Origin: Blasia pusilla
Lineage: Eukaryota > Marchantiophyta > Marchantiopsida > Blasiales
Length of the DNA: 64,000 bases
Reading direction: 5' to 3'
Assembly: GCA_050084515.1 (NCBI GenBank)
Contig: CM114273.1
Location: 43,152,001 to 43,216,000 of the forward strand
The notes under the pieces are model-generated. The model was not told the origin of the DNA. It did no database searches and worked only from the letters and a program-made list of their open reading frames with translations. Below, one piece after another: positions 1-13,400 of this stretch (the first letter of the stretch is position 1; each line of letters starts with the position of its first letter). The position numbers and the translations under genes are program-made.

Positions 1-1170
1 TAATAGGATCAAAAGACATCATCGATATTGTCGATCTATGCATGGGCCTTTAATCCCTAACCCAATACCACCTCCTAGTGCACTCCTCATGTCGTGCGCT
101 TACTCTCCTTGAATGTCAATCTCAGTGTTACGGAATCGTACGTTTAGTAGGATACGCTCTCATCGCCAATCTGCACCCAAACACACTCACATTAGTCTGG
201 CTTTGGATCAAGCGGCCTTCCAACTCACCGAGTCCTCAACTCGGCACCTCATCAAGCTCAACCTTCTCTCTTTCTTAGGTTTCCAACACGTGCAAGTGTT
301 CTGAGACTTGGGACAGACCTTTTGGTTAGTCCAGGCACCTAACACAACGTTTGTGCGCCTAGCAGTCCCAACTATCCAATGGGCCTTGCATCAGTCCCCA
401 ATTGAGACTAAAAAATAAGAGTCGCGAGTTAGAATCCAACAGGGACATCCAAAATCCACTCTACTGGACATGGTTCGGGTTTCGAATCCCAACGTCAAAC
501 TCCCGATCCTTTTTGTGCCTTTGAGTCGTCCCGCGGCGCTTGAAGTGGGATTCAAGTCCCAAGCACTCTCGGAGATCTTCCCTGTTACTAGTACTTCTGG
601 GGATTCCCAGGATTCCCCTAACTTTGGGAAGGTGCACTCGGGCCCCTCCTTTTGGCCCTCAACCCAACTCCCTCTACAGCTGATTTTGGCCAATATCTCG
701 GCTTATGCTTAAGAGTTTGGCAAGATCTTTATTGCGTTGAAACCGGCTCTGCATAAGTTTTCCAACGCTACCTTATTTGTTTGAAACAAATCTCATGACA
801 AAAAGCTACGGTCAAAAGTACAATCGGAAACTCCAAACGCTAGCCACGTCCCAAGTTCGGTTCTCACCCCTTGGCCACGTCTCCTTCCGAGACTCGACTT
901 TGCTTAAGTCTGGGTTCCGCATTTGGTTCCGGTTTCTTAGTCGCGACCACAAACGCAAGAAACACTTGAAACGCTCGCCGTGCTTGCGTCTCGCCCTTGC
1001 GTTTCTCTAACTCCAAAGCGCAAACCATCCTAGAGCAAGCTCGCTAGAGTTCGGATGTTCCGCTTGGCGCTCGTTTGGTTATGAGGGTCGCAACACCCCA
1101 TGACAACTGCTTGGATCTAGTCAAGCAAAATTGATCTCCTTCGCTTTTTACATCCAGATCTCCCTGGTCC
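1..1170. other. Non-coding sequence upstream of the LINE-like relic
   Basis: No convincing gene was found. Short open frames on both strands have no recognisable motif and no splice context. The stretch is probably intron or upstream sequence of the radial-spoke gene whose later exons lie downstream. It may include the 5' end of the reverse-transcriptase relic. Confidence 0.5.
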
Positions 1171-1174
1171 TAGA

Positions 1175-3990
1175 CTCTACATTTGCATTCTTATTTCTCT
1201 TCGCCCCATCACCCAACAAGCTTTGCTTTTCCCATTAGAAAGATTAGCGCGTGATCCCATAGATATCAATGTTTGGTATCTCTTATTACTCTTTCCACAA
1301 TGGGTTTTAGTCCTCCCTCCAAAGGGTGGTACGATGGGTCATTGTAAAACCTCTACACGTATTCAACACTTTATGTTTGGGGATTGGAAGAATCCTCAGA
1401 ATGAGCATGTACTTCGAGCAAAGGCCTTAGCTTCGGCTTATCCCACTTAACATGCCAATCATAGGAGGCCTTCAGTACGACAACGTCTTCAACAAAGTTT
1501 ACTTTTGGGGCAAGTTGGTGAGTTTTCACGTACGGCTCGAGTGTTGGGTCATCTCTCCCCGGCGATTCCAAGTGCAGACACAATTTCTCTCTTATAAGCT
1601 CTTCATCCTCTTTCAAGTGCCACCTTTTGTAGAAGACTATACAATAGATCTTGACTTGGAGGTTTTCATTAGGGCTCTTCTTCATACTCCTCGCTTATCA
1701 GCAAGCAAGCTATTAAGGATGGCTTTTTAGCATCTCCGCCGTTGCTGTATCTCAAAAAATTCAACAAGTGGCTTTGTCTCTCTAAAGAAGGTGTGTGCAC
1801 ATATTGCAGCAGATTGTCTCCCATTCTTTATCTCTAGGCTCTTAGGGGCTTATCGTTTGTTGGCTATGAATAAGCCTTATTCAAGTGTTTTCCCTTTGGT
1901 TATTGGAAAGGTTTTATACCGCTTGGTTAATCAATCCCTATGTTTGTAATTTCGTCCTCACTTTAGTGCCCACTTATTTCTTCATCAATTAGGAGTGGCA
2001 ACACCTAGTGGTTATAAGGTTGTGGTTCATGGGATTCGCTCCACTCTTGATATTCGTCTAGAGTTGGTAGTAACTCAAGTCAATGTGGCTACCGCATTCA
2101 ATTCAGTTTCTCGTGCGGCCATCTTTGAGGATACGTTGTGCAAGAGAACAACTTGCAAGTCTCATTCTATTTGTCCGCTCCTTCTATGCCTATAATATGC
2201 CCATTATTCTCATCATGCTACTTTCGGGGAATATAATCTTCTTCAATCAGCTTGTGGCACTCGTCAAGGTGATCCCATGGATATCCCACTCTTTGCCATT
2301 GCCAATTTTCGTGCCCTTCGAGCTTCTACCCAAGCATTTCGGTCTTGTCTTTTCCCTTTTGTTGTTGATGACACTCACATTATAGGTCCTTCTTCAGAAG
2401 TGGTTCTCGCTTATATCCATTTTTTGGAGCAACTCCCTTTCTTAAACCTTAAAGTCCAATCCAGTAAATGTCGGGTATGGTCTCCTTCATACCTTCCCTC
2501 AACATTCATCGCCCCTACTTTTGATTTTCCTATCTACATTGAAGGGGTTAGGGTTTTGGGGGTCCCAATTGGCTTTATCGACTATATCTAGAAGTTCTTA
2601 GATGAGGCCCTTTTGAAGGACGTGGAATGGCTTCACTTGTTACCTCATCTAAGGGATTCCCAAGTGGCTTATGGGATTCTCTCCCAATATTTTCTTCCCA
2701 ATTCAAGGTTCTTATATCGGTTGGCATCTTTTGGCGCTTCTATCTAGGCAACTTTTGGTCAATTTCTTGGCCCGAATACATTTGAGGGAGAGGATGATGT
2801 CTTGGCTTCACGACAAGCTATTTTGCCTATTTCTTTTGGAGGGGTGGGGCTTTCCTCCACAACGGCATCTGCTTCAGCAACTTATTTGGGGAGTTTGGCA
2901 TTAGTGGCACCGATTATGGCTTCAAGGTTTCTCCAAGAAGATACAACTATGTGGATGGATCATATCGCCCATGTAGAGGAGGGGGGGGGACTTGTTATTT
3001 CAAGAAAAACTAAGATCTTTCCGAGCTCTTCTTCCTTTTGCTACACAAGCAATTATAACCCCGGTCTGTCAATTGATTACGGAAGGGCTTGATCAACTTC
3101 AAGAGCATATCTCTAAGAATTTGGACCAAATCAAATTTTGTAGCATTCTCTCTAGGGCATCCTCTGACGCTCAACGAGCTTGTCTGCGTTCATGTGTGGG
3201 TACAAGATCAGAGGTGTGGCTTATTGCAAATACTCTTATTCTTCCATTTCGTCCTCCTCAAAGTATCTTCTCGACAGTTTTGCAGTTACGCCCTAGACTT
3301 CCACATCCTTCTCTGTTATGTGTGCCGAATTGTGTATGCAGAGATCCCATTGATGCAATGGATATCCATATTCTCCGATATGCACATGATGGAGAACGAA
3401 CAGCCACACATGATATCATTAGAGAGACGGTAGCATCGATGGCTCATACTACTGGGTACACTATTGGGAAAAAGTAGCTCCATGTCCTACCTTCAACCAC
3501 GCAAGCAACCTGTCGTCGAAGAGTTGATCTTGTTACATCTCGAGGAGGATTCTGGACACTATGTGAGGTGGTGGTTGCTGATCCAACACGTTTTGACTTG
3601 GTGTGTCGAGCCGCACATACCAAAGGTTTGGCGGCCGAAGCAACAACAAGAATCAAGGAGTTGAGTCATGTTGTGAGGCATGTGACTGATGGATTTTTTC
3701 CTTTTGGAGTGGAAGTATTCATTCATTTACATACGTCTTTTGATGCTTTCCTGAAAATAGGTGCTCACCACTCCCTCAAGAATCATTATCTTGCCTCTTC
3801 CTGCAGTCCTCTCTCTGTAGTTACTACTTATTTTTGGCAATGCATCTTAGTGGCCTAATAACGTGCACAAGATTTGGCATTGATACATGGTGCGAAGGTT
3901 GTGGGTCACTTGCCTCGACGTCCATTCACATCTGACCAACCACTAGTGTTCTTGTAAGATTTGTTTCAAGATATTAATCGTGTAGCTCAT
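1175..3990 (+). pseudogene. Decayed LINE-like (non-LTR) reverse transcriptase
   Basis: Translations in three plus-strand frames, joined across several frameshifts and stops, give a recognisable reverse-transcriptase order. An N-terminal part lies at about 1200-1560. A motif-A-like stretch (QVNVATAFNSVSR, about 2065-2105) has Asn where the catalytic Asp is expected. A motif-B-like TRQGDP lies near 2262-2280. A motif-C-like VVDDTHI lies near 2361-2385. A GVRVLGVPIG block is near 2545-2575. The C-terminal part (ISFGGVGLSS near 2832-2860, VVVADPTRFDLVCRAAHTKG near 3570-3630) runs to about 3860. No poly-A tail or target duplication was identified. It lies just before a radial-spoke exon, so it is an intronic insertion. 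The protein cannot be made as written. Subfamily is not assigned. Confidence 0.75.
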
Positions 3991-4169
3991 TGAGTTGTTG
4001 TTTGTGTTGGCTAATTGTCATTTTCTTTTTGCATTCCATGATGCATTTTTTTACTTCTCTTTTGAGATATTATGACCTTTCTTTGTGCTCTTTTGAGGTT
4101 TGTTTTTATAAGAAAGTGGATATTATTTGTTGTCTCACTTTATAATATAGGTGTTTTTTCTCCTTGCAG

Positions 4170-4472
4170 TACAAAAGAGATAGTAGACGTCGACGAAAAG
4201 CCAAATGTAGATAAAGAAGCAAAAAAAGAAGAAGATACTGTAGACGAGGATGAAAGTGGAGTGGAGAGCGAGACATTAAATTCACAAGAGCCTACGAACG
4301 AGTTCGAATCCGAAAACCTTCTTGCAGACAGTGTATTTTTTGATGCTGTTGGTGTGGGTCTGGGAACTACCGAAACTCAGCTCATCATGTTGGCTATCAA
4401 GAGGCTTGGTGACGATCCGGCTATGGGATTGTCTTCCGTTAGATTCTTCGGAAAAATTTTTGGGACCATAAG
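4170..4472 (+). CDS. RSP4/6: RSP4/6 exon (internal, first in window)
   Basis: The acceptor is TCCTTGCAG before 4170 and the donor is AG|GTAACC after 4472. The exon enters with one base of a split codon and leaves with two. It encodes an acidic, Lys/Glu-rich stretch, then the conserved block containing [10 protein letters not shown] and [11 protein letters not shown]. The two final bases AG join the first A of the exon at 20567 to make Arg. The join then reads NYYIFE, as expected for the family (N/D-Y-x-V/I after FWGKI). Confidence 0.9.
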
Positions 4473-7400
4473 GTAACCTTAACTCTTAGTCTCACCTTAA
4501 TCCCATTTTGGATTTATCGTATATTTCCAAATTAAATAAAATTCCACGAAAAAATTATACATATGATGATTTAAATGTTTGGGACAAAAAGATGACTTGT
4601 CTAGCACCTTCATTGCATTTTGGATTCATCATAAGCTGAATAATAGCATAAGATTCCATGAACAAATAGTGAGTATGATAAGTTAAATGTTTGGGACGAA
4701 AAGCTGACTCTTCTAGCACCTTCACTCCATTTTGGATTCATCACAAGCAAACTACTAACATAACATTCCATAAATTAATGAGTTATGATAGAAATGTTTA
4801 GGACAAAAAGGTTACTTTTGCATCCTTAAATGCGTTCTGGACTCATCAAATGCTCACAAACTACATCAAATTCTATGAACAAATAATGAGTGAAGATGTA
4901 AAAGTTAGGGATGATATGGTAACATTTTCTGCAGCTTGATCGCATTTTAGATTCATCGTATGCTATCCAACGAGGAAAAAAAATCTATGAAAAGAAAAAG
5001 GATGGAACTCAACTATAGAGAGAATATATATCATCTCTAGTGGATTTTGTCTCATATCTTGCCAACATCATAAGAGCATTAGAATGGGGAGCTGGTATTC
5101 TGGCAAGATAGAGGAAGAGAGGAGAGTCTCTCTTCAAAAAAAAAAGGGCCAAATCCGCCTCCTCTCTTCAAAAAATTTTCACATATTTGAAATATTTTTT
5201 GCTTTCAAATTCATGAAATCTTTAGAAGAGAGTAGGTAGTGGTCCACATTCGGGCCTAAAGACACCTCCTTTTTCCACGGGGTGAAAAACAAGTAGACAT
5301 CATAAGACCACTACAAAAAATTTTCCATCACTCTCCATGTGGGCCTAAGTTTCTTCACATTGCCTGTCTCAGTCTACAGTAAGCTGTGCCCAGGGGTATT
5401 TTTGTTGGAGGACCATTGGCAAATAATTTGACCAAAGTAGCAATCTCATCTCAATGAAAGGTTCAAATAAAGACCAACTTTGTGAAATGTGAACACAGGA
5501 GACGATAATTGAACCAAAAGATTGTTAGCTGTCTGGAGTAAAGAGGAACTGATGTCTCTTCATTCAGATCCTAAATTTGAGAAACTGAGAAGTTGCACCC
5601 CTCCCAACCCGTCGGAATTTTACAGGTTGCAACACTTGCAACCCGTCGGAATCAGATGGCTTGCACCCCTTGCAAACAAGCTCACCATAACAAAGGAAAT
5701 ATTTTGAGAAGTGATTCCATTCCATCCTGCACCCACGAAAATCCAAGTGGTTGGGAATCCAAAATGGCAATCCAAAAAGTAGTAGGAATCCACCACGTCT
5801 TAGAGAAGAAAAGAAGCCTACGACTCGTTTGACGATACTAGGGGAACGAGCCAAAAGTGAAGAAGTCCGCCACAATGCCTCAAAAGTTGGTCTCACAGGG
5901 AAAGAGTCCGATCACTCAAGCAGCCAACGTGTCGGAATCCGACAGCTTGCCTGGAAATGGTTAAAAAGTTGCAGTGGTCAAAAAGTGAAAAGTTGCAACC
6001 CGTCGGAATCACACGGGTTTCAAAATAAACATTCTGAGTAGCTAGACGAACACAATCGACAAGTCTAAAAAACATATTCAACAAACTTTTACAAACACCA
6101 TTATCGTTTGAAAAAATCTTGTCCTTTATTACATCCGAAGGAAGCTCGAAAATATACATTTGATCTATTCTATGCTTTCTTCAGCCTCATCATCTACTAC
6201 TCCTAACTCTTCTAGGTTCCTGTATAAAAGGAATGTCCTGGGATACAAGTGGCTCCTCTGGCCGATTATAGACAGGGATCGAAAATGTTTGGCGAATTCG
6301 AGAGCCTTGCCCCCCCTCCCCCTAGGTACACCATAACGGTCCCATGTAACCTGATTTGAGTCCCACCGCCTTCCTCGGCAGTATATCTTGTACGCTCTGC
6401 AAGGTGACACCCATCCAGTATCAATATGTGCTCCGTCCTTGGAAACACCAGCATGGCAACCCGATAGGTAGTAGGAATCCAACACGTCTTAGAGAAGAGA
6501 AGAGGCCTACGCCTTGTTTGACGATACTAGGGGAAGGATCCAAAGTGAAGAAGCCCGCCAGAATGCCTCTAAAGTTGGACTAACAGGGAAAGAGTCCGAT
6601 CACTCATGCAGCCAACCTGTCGGAATCCGACATTTTGCCTGGAAGTGGTAAAAAAGGTGCAATGGTCAAAAAGTGAAAAGTTGCTACTCGTGGGAATTCG
6701 ACGGGTTGCAAAATAAACTGTCGGAGTACATAGACGATCACATTCGACAAGACCAAAAAAGATATTCAAAAAACTTTTACAAACACCATCATCATTCAAG
6801 AAAATCTTGTCCTTTATTACATCCGAAGGAAGCTCGAAACTGTACATTTGATCTATTCTATGAATTCTTCTGCCTCGTCAGCAAATAAATCCCTACTCCA
6901 AAACGTTGTAGTCAAGCTGGGTCCTTGAGTTCTTTGAACTCACTCGTCATTGTCGGAGAGCTCTCCTAGAATTACAGTCGGCCTTGCCCTCCCGATTTTC
7001 GGAATCGTGGGAAGTGACGATGGTGTCACTACCAATGGTGGGTTTGGAACCGGAGCTCTCGGCTTCAGAGGAGAGTTGTACGCCCCAACTAGCCTATCGT
7101 AATGTGCCTTTGCCTCTTTGCAAAGGTCAAACAGATCATGCCTTCCCTCAAGGCAGAGAATGGTCCTACCACTATGCCATGCGCCTCTGATACTCGCCCC
7201 TGAAAGGCCCACTAAGTCGAACACCAAGTCACCCAGCCTTGAGCAGAGCTCAATGAGCGTTTGCATCAGGGCTGGCAACTTTTCCCTTCCTCCAAGTAAG
7301 GGGGTACCGTCTTGCATGTAAATTCCCGGGGGGGGAATTGTATAAACTATCTAAGCTATACCCATTGGAGCATGGATCCACTGGATCCAGGATCTTAAAC

Positions 7401-10400
7401 ACTTGGAAGTTGTGCTCGGGCCGCACAAAGCAGTAAACATAGGAGTGGTTCATCTGTAAAGAAGCAGGTTGGAAACAATGTCAGCAACAAGAAAGAGCTA
7501 CTTAACTGCTGGTCTACTCTCAATATGGTGACACAATATGCAACACGTCCCCAAAGAACTTCGCTTAACCCCAGAGAACTTCGTTATAGTCCTAACATTG
7601 GAGCAACATGTCGGAGTCCAACGGGTTGTTTTACAAGTGTTAGTGATTTTTTTTGCCATGAGCAACCCGTCGGAAGGCGACAGCTTGCTAGCTTAGAGCA
7701 GCCTATGGTTGGCTAAGAGCAACCCGTCGCTTTTAGAAGGGTTGCATCGTTCCAGAAACACAAGGAAAAGCATAAGCAGGTTGCATTCACCCAATGGAGA
7801 CTTGTGGTAAATTTGCAACCCGTCGCTTTCAAACGGATTGCAACACCGTAGTCACCAGCTCAGACAATCCAACGGGTTGCATGTAGACATGGAACCCGTC
7901 AGAGCAGGACAAATTGTATATGGATTTAGAGCCCTTACCCGGATTTGACTCGTCGCCAATTGGAGTGGGAACTTGTTCTTGATGACCCACGATTGCACCG
8001 TCCTCCACTTTAGCGACCTCTTCACGCACTGCAGGTTGAAGAGCTCGTCCTCGCTCCCTCTAGTCAAAACCAAGAAACAGCCCATGTCACTAAGATAAGT
8101 GTCTGCAAAGGAAAACAGGAGTGCGATCTGGTCATAGGTAAGAGGGACATTCCAGTCTAGGACACTGTTAGACGGATTGTCGTCCCACAAGCGCAACCCA
8201 GAGGGAAAATCAGCAACAAGGAGATCCACCGCCACCTCCTCAACCTCCCCTTGGACCGTCCAGGGAGCGTGCCCATTTTGTTGAAGCTTCTGTCCCAGCA
8301 TTGTCAAGTTGTCGATGGCGGGTGTCGACGCTTGGGAATTGAAACTTTGGAGATCATCCAGAAGATTTGTGCAGTGAATGATGACGCTTGTCCGGGTCGT
8401 TGTTTCTCTATGTCTTCCCAAGGATGATGGAGTGTATTCCACATCCTAGTCTGCTCCCTTTCGCTTCTCCCGAGTCCACGGTCGGCTTGTGGGGGTCTAT
8501 GTAATCTCAGACTCCATTGGAGTCTTCTTGGCGGAGGACTTGGTCCGGCCCTCTCTCCCCGCTCTCCTGGACGATTCCGCCTCTTGCCTTGAATTCTCAG
8601 CCTCTTTTTTGGAAGACTCGGCCTCGGAATTCTTTGATCCCCTCGCCTTTGCTTTCAAACCCGTTGTAGATTTGTTCTTGGCGGTGACGACCTTGGACAC
8701 CAACTCCGCTGTATCGAGGGCTTGCTCCTCTGCATCTCGTTCGAAAAAGTCTTCAGGATGCACAAAATTCGGGATATCGTCCCTACGTGCGGCCATTGCA
8801 TCATAGACGAGGTGTAGATTTTTCCCGATTATGTCCTCAAGGTCGTTGAAGTCCAACCAGATTGGGCAATTGTCAACCTCCCAGTCGGACATGCCCTATG
8901 CCATCTCCATGTCGTACATGGAAAATGCCTCTCCATCAGGCGGAGAAGCCCACAATTTGCAGGCTGCCGGTAATTTTTGCCAGGTACCTGCATGCTTACA
9001 ATGGATGAGATGCTTGAACACCATCCCTTGGGCAGCTCTTTGTCGAGATGCATCGGCCGCTGCTCCTGAAGATCTCGCTTCTTCTTTGCGAAATCCCTTT
9101 TCTTCGCCTCTATTTCTTCATCCGGGTCTGCTTGAGGGAGGATGTGATCCTTGAACATCGTCCTGAAGCGTGGGTTTTTCATGGGCTTGTCCCGGATGTC
9201 ATCAAGCCAAAGTTCAAAATCTTTAGCACTCTCCAGGTTTGCTTCCACCGGAACATGCTCTATCTTTTTCAGATCCGCTTGGAGACCCACGAGCATGGAC
9301 TTCTCGAGAAGCCGCAACGTGTCCCAGAATGACCATTCACGGAGCCAATGGGAGATCACTGGATCAGAGACACTCGGAGGATGGTGTGCCGCCCTCTTTT
9401 GGGCCTCTGTGCCCTCGAGACTGATTTTCATCAATCAGATTCTCCTAAATTCCGAAATTCCAGACAAGGCAAATGTATGGACGCGGTCGAGAGACACTTT
9501 CTCCCCAATCCGACCCTACGGATCTTCATCCCTCTTCCGCTGGCGCTTGATTATCGCCTTTAGCTCCTTGTAGAAATCCGGGCCAAGTTCGGGGTTGAGA
9601 ATGGCGATGTAGCACTGCATCTTGCTTGCAGTGTACTTCGTAGCTGCAGATACTGTAGCTTGGATGAACTTAGCACACTCAAACGCAAACACGTTCTCCC
9701 TCCGCTCCAGCTCCAATGAAGCGCTCTTCTTGGCGGCATGTATCTTCGACCAGCAAAGGATTGTCGCGGCTGCATCTTGGGAAATAAATGTATTTGCCCA
9801 AGTCTTTTTTTTTATTTGAGCCCCTTTCGCCAGCATCTCATTTACAAGAGCGTCGCCCAAGAACCCCTTGTACTCTGCCGGGTGCGTTGTTAGCACTTTT
9901 TTCACCCGGTCACAATCGTGGATCTAGTGGTGGGTGACGTTCCCCTCGGATACAATCCTTCGCATCCAAACACACTATAAGAATTTTTGCCAGCTACATG
10001 GGTTCTTGCAACCCGTCGGACTCCGACAAGTTGCTACACCTCATGGTCGAAATAATAGCTAAGAGCTAAATATTGCAACCCATCGGAGGCCGACGAATTG
10101 CACTCAGATTTTTGATTGTCTGGTTACAACCCGTCGGACTCCGACGGGTTGTCAAATGATTTGTATTCAGAGAGTGGTCTTTGCGGAAAGAGTGAACATA
10201 TCAACCCGTCGGAGTCCGACAGGTTGCGCAATTTCAAGTAAAGCTGCAATTTGACCCCAAAAATCAAACTCCCCTACTCCGATCACCTACCCGTGGCGGC
10301 GAATGCAACCCGTCGGAGTCCGACGAGTTGCTTTTGGCCAAAAACATCCTAAAAACAGCGGCCAGTCAAGCAACTTGTTGGACTTCGACGAGTTGCTTTC

Positions 10401-13400
10401 GGCCAAAAACATCCTAAAAAAAGCGGCCAGTCAAGCAACTCGTCGGACTCCGACGAGTTGCTTTAAGGCATCCGATGTTTTGTTACCACTCGTTAAACAA
10501 CTTGTCGGAGTCCGACAGTTTGCAGCAATCAAAAAAAAGGAAGAGGAAACTTACGTGTTCATGGCATGCATGGCCATTTCCACCGTCGCCATGTGATGAG
10601 GGTATGGATTTAGTACGATTGTGCTCATGCAAAAATGCGCCTCCAATGAATTTTGGCGCTCCTCTACAAACTGTGTCCACGCCATGAACTTGTGGTTTCC
10701 ATCCCAGATGAAGAAATAGAGGTTCTGCATCCAGCTGAATTCCGTCCCCTCAATCGCTCTTCTGAATTCGTGATCTCTCATCCTCCAGAATGTGTCGAGC
10801 GCTTCCAAGTCCTCCTTCATCACCAGCGCTTGGGTTCCATGTTGATCGTAAGGCTAAACATAGAACGGAGGGAAGTTGTCGGCGAGGATGTCATCCTTTC
10901 AATGATCGTTTCACCGCAATATCCTCGTCAGACTGAATTTCGCGGACGTACTCCATTGTCCGCAATCAGCAAAGTGGAATTCTTGGGGCGTTCTGGACCT
11001 CCATCAGTGCCATCTGCTTTACAACATGTCGTAACGGGGACAAAGTCAATAAACTACACTGAATTGCCAATGAATTGCAACATGGTCCTTCACATAACTC
11101 AAAGATCAAAGATCGTTTCTTACCCGCTCAAAGATTGGTTTGGTGTCTTGGCCCGCCAACTGCTCTGGGACGGCAATTGGAAAGTCCACTGGAAACTCGT
11201 CGATCCGATAGAGGTCGATTTCTTCCGCCAAGCTTAGAGACGAGGAAGACCACTCTCCTACTTCTTCAAAGATGTCCACCATCTCCACGCTGGTGGTCCT
11301 CATGACCTCATCGTCCGTCACTTGAACTTCGGCGATTTCCTCATCCGATTTTATATTGATTGTGTCCCGCGACTTCATCGGGGACATTTCGTGCATCTCA
11401 ACACTTTCGATTGGATGGGCCATGCTTTCTTCAATGGCAATCGCTTTTTCCCTTCGAGCTTTTGCCAATTCTGCTCTCCTCACCAACGCGTCCAGACGCT
11501 TCTTTTCACGCTTTTCCTTGGCGATCCTTTTCTTCAAGGCCTGCGACGCCTCTGCCTCTGTGTTTTGTTTTTTGAGCGCCTCCTTAACACATTTTGCAAG
11601 AAGCTCATGCCTGTGCATATCTGCTTCCCTTTCCCGCTCCTCGATCTCTTGCTGCCTTATCTCATTGGCCGAACGAGGCCGTGGAGATGGTGACGCAGGA
11701 GTCCTCATGGACTTGGGAGTGAAGCTCTCAGCCTTGTTTGCTTGAGATTTTTTCCTTGTCATTTTTCCCAAAAATACCTCCTCCTCGACAACGAAGTTAC
11801 TTTCTGTGCACGATGAGTCGCCTCGATGAGTCGTCTTGCTGAGTCGTCTTGCTGATGTCGCAATGAGTTGCCTTGATGAGTCGCTTGAATCGTCTCGCAA
11901 TTGTTTGCTCGAATCATCTCACGATGAGTCGCCGTGTAAAGCGCCCCTTGGTATCTGGTCAGGTGCTGCGTGGAAGAGCAATCGAGATTGCGAAATGAAA
12001 AACCGGAAATGAGCGAACCCTCGCCTAGTTATACTTTTCGAGCCGTTGGGCTGACTGTTGGGTCGCACCGTCGTTCCGACGGCAACGTGTCGGCCATTAT
12101 GGAAGTCTGGACGTGAAAACCACCAACCCGATGGCTCCGACGGGTTGCAGGCATCCGTCCTCCTCGGGTTAAAAAGCCGAGCTATCGTGGCAATGCGTCG
12201 GAGGCCGATAGGTGGCGCGCCTCCGCCGTCTTCGGGCAAGAACGTGAGGTACCCACGCAACCTGTCGGAGACCGGGGGGTTGCACGCTTCCCTCGTCTTG
12301 GGATAAGAAGGCGGCGTATCCGCGCAACTTGTCGGAGGCCGACGGATTGCACACTTCCTTCATGTAAGCGTTACAAGGCAAGGCACTTGCGCAACCTGTG
12401 TGAGGCCGACGGGTTGCACGCTTCCCTCATCTTGGGATAACAAGGCGGGGTACCCGCGCATCTCGTCGAAGGCCGAGGGGTTGCACGCTTCCTTCATGTA
12501 AGTGTTACAAGGCGAGGCACTTGCGCAACCCGTCAATGGCCGACGGGTTGCACGCTTCCCTCATCTTGGGGTAATAGGCGAGGTACTTGGGCAACCCATC
12601 GGTTACCGACAGGTTGCACGCTTTTCTATCCCTCGGGTAACAATGCAACAACGCACAGTTCCGAGGCAACCCCTTGCAATCCCACGGGTCACAAGGTCTA
12701 CCCTGAGTTGGACAATCCCGTAATAGTCCCCAAGGATTGGTTGCCTTAGCAAATGCAAGCAATGTCTCGTGTTTGATGCTAGCAAAATCGACTCAAAAGA
12801 CCAATGGTCGGCAAGAAGGGGGTACCAACCCAACGGAATCCGACGGGTTCCAACTTGCATTGGGACACGGAAACAAAAAACGGAACTGGGTGCTTCGCTG
12901 TCCACATCTCTGATTCCCAAATTCTGCAACCTATCGGAATCCGATAGGTTGCAAGAGAATTGAAGCCATCTTGTCAGAGAATCTCACCTACCAAACTTCA
13001 TCTTGTCAGTCAAATTCTGTCAGGAGAATCTGAGTCCCTATTCACTATAAATTAAACATTCTCATTCTCATTCTCATACCCATTCCGATTCTTATCTTTA
13101 TTCTTATTCTGAGTCTCCTCCCCCTGGAATCTTCAGGGAGTGGATAATTATGTGAAGCTCACTTGTGGCAGTCATCTAGCGGCCCTTCTTCAATCAAAAT
13201 TTGTTCGACCGCAAGCTCGTGAGTCTTTCATACCAGTGGATGAAAATTTTCTCTCAGTTTGATTTCTTCTCCAAATTGGAACCATCTTCGTGTCCAAGGA
13301 TATTAGGGTGGAAGGTACGGAGGACATAATAGGTGAGACAATCCATGCAGTGATTGTAGATCGTAAAGTATGGAATCTCCTACCTCTAGAAAATGGTCGA

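Larger units (their letters stand above)
6940..11762 (-). pseudogene. Transposon gene 2: long protein with C-terminal beta-class DNA methyltransferase fold (decayed)
   Basis: Four exons on the minus strand (11762-11124, 11013-10555, 9993-7939, 7453-6940) join at consensus sites with compatible phases, giving roughly 1,150-1,200 codons. The order is: a charged coiled-coil N-terminus; a region with [10 protein letters not shown], resembling the G-x-x-R/H core of ParB-like folds; an alpha-helical middle; a Lys/Ser-rich linker; then a methyltransferase fold. Motif IV comes first ([11 protein letters not shown]) and the SAM-binding motifs X and I come last ([25 protein letters not shown]). This is the beta-class circular order of N6-adenine/N4-cytosine enzymes. 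The DPPY/SPPY-type catalytic tetrapeptide is replaced by DFPS, and DPFxGSG by DLVGLSG. Nine in-frame stops and three frameshifts make this copy non-functional. The start is the ATG at 11762, in AAAATGAC context. Confidence 0.72.

Noticed and set aside
9994-10554. CRISPR-like array of regularly spaced palindromic repeats
   Set aside because: The repeats vary, the spacers are partly duplicated, and the host is a plant with the array inside a spliced intron. No cas-like genes are present.
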